Source: Raphanus sativus (taxonomy: Eukaryota; Streptophyta; Magnoliopsida; Brassicales; Brassicaceae). Taken from it: 64,000 bases of DNA. The notes under the pieces were generated by a model. It was not told the origin of the DNA. It ran no database searches and worked only from the letters and a program-made list of their open reading frames with translations. Every line of letters begins with the position of its first letter. The first letter of the stretch is position 1. The position numbers and the translations under genes are program-made. The DNA lies in the NCBI RefSeq assembly GCF_000801105.2, contig NC_079513.1:24830273-24894272 (forward strand). Direction: 5' to 3'. This document shows, in pieces, positions 62,155 through 64,000 of the stretch.

Positions 62155-63101
62155 GAATATCAATCTGTTCTCTGTTCTTTCCAGAATCTCTTCTGTTTTT
62201 TTCTTTAAGCGTTTGAAAACAGAGTTTTTTTTTACTGCCTAAACACTATTGTGTACTTGAAATGTTAGCATACCAGTTCCGAGTTCATCGTGTTAAACTA
62301 AGAGAGATTTTTCAAAAAAAAACCCAGCAAAGAGTACAATCTGATTACATTTAACTGTTTCGATCTAAGAGAGAACCATTCAGAAGTAGGTTTAATATCA
62401 TATAGAATAACATCGGATTATATATGCAACCTTGGTATTAGGAGTAGACAAAAGTGAAACGTGACAAAACAATCGCTATTGCTCTGAATGTGACCTTCTT
62501 CACCAAGTCTCTGTAATCATCTCCGTCAGAAAAGTTCTATTTTTCCCGTTGATGATTTACTTTCTTCATTTCCGACATGTATGATACGATACGTTGGCAA
62601 GATTTTTAATATACAAACCCTGGTCGGATAATAATTGATTTTGTAATAATGTATCGTAGTAGAAATAAATTGATGATTGTCAATCGCAACGTATATTTTC
62701 AGTTCTCCAAAAAAAACGTATATTGAAGGAATTTGTTTTTTTTATTAAAACATTGAGAGGAAGTTTGAATTTCAAATTTGATAAGGGGAATAAAATAACA
62801 TTATTTCTGAAAGAAAAAAAAGGAAAAAAAAAATTAATTGTGTGTCAGTGTCGGAAAGACCCGCGTGGAACTAAAGCTAGAAAAGATCCAACGGTGGACA
62901 AAGCTGCGTTACAATTGCAGAACCATCAGAAAGAAACCAATCCAACGGTCTTAAGAATAGCGTCATACCTAAGCGAAAAACCCTTCCCCTTATTTCCTCT
63001 TTTAAAAACCCCCAATCTCGCCGCTTCTCTTCATAAACATCATCATCATCAATCTCCACGCACACACAAATACATCGCCCAATTCTCTCGATCCCGACAA
63101 C
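62155..63101. other. Intergenic between RPT6 and RAN
   Basis: The stretch holds the RPT6 3' UTR and the RAN promoter and leader. A long frame at 62723 runs through the RAN leader and is not a gene by itself. No repeat structure is seen. Confidence 0.5.
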
Positions 63102-64000
63102 ATGGTAACGTTCTCCTCGATCTTATACTGTCTTCATCATCGTTCTTTGTTTCTTGGTTGTGTTTATTCCAAAAATCATCATATATATGTTATGTTGTTG
63201 TTCAGGCTCTACCTAACCAGCAAACCGTCGATTACCCTAGCTTCAAGCTCGTTATCGTTGGTGACGGAGGCACAGGTAACGAACCACCCCCTTCTTCTAT
63301 ACTACTCTCTACTCGCTGTTGTTATTCAGTGGATCACATTGTCTTTGTGTTTCTGTTACAGGAAAAACAACTTTTGTCAAGAGACATCTTACCGGAGAGT
63401 TTGAGAAGAAGTATGAACCTACAATTGGTGTGGAGGTTCACCCTCTAGATTTCTTCACAAACTGCGGCAAGATCCGTTTCTACTGCTGGGATACCGCCGG
63501 TCAAGAGAAGTTCGGTGGCCTTAGAGATGGTTACTAGTAAGTAATTATTTTATTGAATTAGCTCTGGTTATAGGATTTGGTTATATATAAAAAAAAATTA
63601 ATATGTTTTTTCTTTTCTAATTTAACTTTTGCAGCATCCACGGTCAATGCGCGGTGATCATGTTCGACGTGACGGCGCGTCTAACGTACAAGAACGTCCC
63701 CACGTGGCACCGAGACCTCTGCCGTGTGTGCGAGAACATCCCCATCGTTTTGTGCGGGAACAAGGTGGACGTGAAGAACAGGCAGGTGAAGGCGAAGCAG
63801 GTGACGTTTCACAGGAAGAAGAATCTTCAGTACTACGAGATATCCGCCAAGAGCAACTACAACTTCGAGAAGCCCTTCTTGTACTTAGCTAGGAAGCTCG
63901 CCGGAGACCAGAACCTTCACTTTGTCGAGTCCCCGGCTCTCGCTCCCCCCGAGGTTCACATCGACTTTGCTGAGCAGCAGAAGAACGAGGCTGATCTCAT
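63102..64000 (+). CDS. RAN: RAN small GTPase, 3' end beyond window
   Basis: Ran drives nuclear import/export direction and spindle assembly. Exon 1 is only the start codon ATG (63102-63104) followed by the donor GTAACG. Exon 2 is 63206-63275, exon 3 is 63362-63536, and exon 4 starts at 63635 and is cut at the window end. The protein starts [20 protein letters not shown]. GTPase motifs are complete: G1 GDGGTGKT, switch [16 protein letters not shown]3 [18 protein letters not shown]4 NKVD and G5 SAKS. The acidic C-terminal tail would follow [20 protein letters not shown]. Arabidopsis RAN1/RAN2 follow RPT6A/B in the same order; which of the two this matches cannot be told. Confidence 0.95.

Noticed and set aside
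62723..63448. 241-codon frame before and through RAN
   Set aside because: It runs from the RAN leader through its introns in the wrong frame. The spliced RAN model explains the coding parts.

Overview
The window is a stretch of plant nuclear chromosome. Its proteins, the order of its genes and its transposon families fit a Brassica-type crucifer. Split genes with GT-AG introns, a chloroplast-targeted RuBisCO chaperone and a plastid fibrillin all appear. From memory of the Arabidopsis map, the conserved genes follow chromosome 5 from about At5g19780 to At5g20010/20: alpha-tubulin, RAP2.11, importin beta-3, peptidyl-tRNA hydrolase, JmjC oxygenase, RbcX2, a small membrane protein, PRLI-interacting factor, fibrillin, RRM protein, GDP-sugar transporter, RPT6 and RAN. 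Several Arabidopsis neighbours are missing, as expected for a fractionated block after Brassica genome triplication. High transposon content hints at a C-type genome, but I cannot prove that.

Layout. 1-9.2 kb: 3' part of an alpha-tubulin gene (+), a RAP2.11-like ERF gene with a stop codon inside its AP2 domain (-), and a complete 20-exon importin gene (-). 9.8-23.3 kb: transposon block. It holds a 4.3-kb Helitron carrying a CCCH zinc-finger gene fragment and an RPA-like remnant, further Helitron pieces joined head to tail, a TTCGG-rich MITE, a SINE and a dead Copia polymerase. 23.9 kb: a 100-N assembly gap. 24.2-28.5 kb: a small cysteine-rich secreted-peptide gene of ESF1/MEG type (-), a broken peptidyl-tRNA hydrolase gene, and an RPL17 pseudogene split by a 900-bp hAT-like element. 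28.8-46.7 kb: gene-rich part with a 15-exon JmjC gene, a non-syntenic RNA polymerase RPB5-like gene, RbcX2, a small membrane protein, PRLI-interacting factor A, fibrillin 6, an RRM/coiled-coil protein and a GONST4/GFT1-type transporter. 46.8-59.6 kb: second transposon block with a second ESF1-like gene, more Helitrons (one a full sibling of the first), a third MITE copy and a small hAT MITE. 59.7-64 kb: 26S proteasome ATPase RPT6 with a 1-base frameshift in exon 1, and RAN, cut off by the window end.

The conserved genes are housekeeping genes (cytoskeleton, nuclear import, transcription, proteolysis, plastid biogenesis, Golgi sugar transport) and do not form one pathway, although importin beta-3 and RAN both act in nuclear transport. 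The most unusual parts are the two related secreted cysteine-rich peptide genes in transposon-rich DNA with duplicated flanks, the gene fragment inside a Helitron, and the single-base lesions in two otherwise well-kept genes (RAP2.11 and RPT6).
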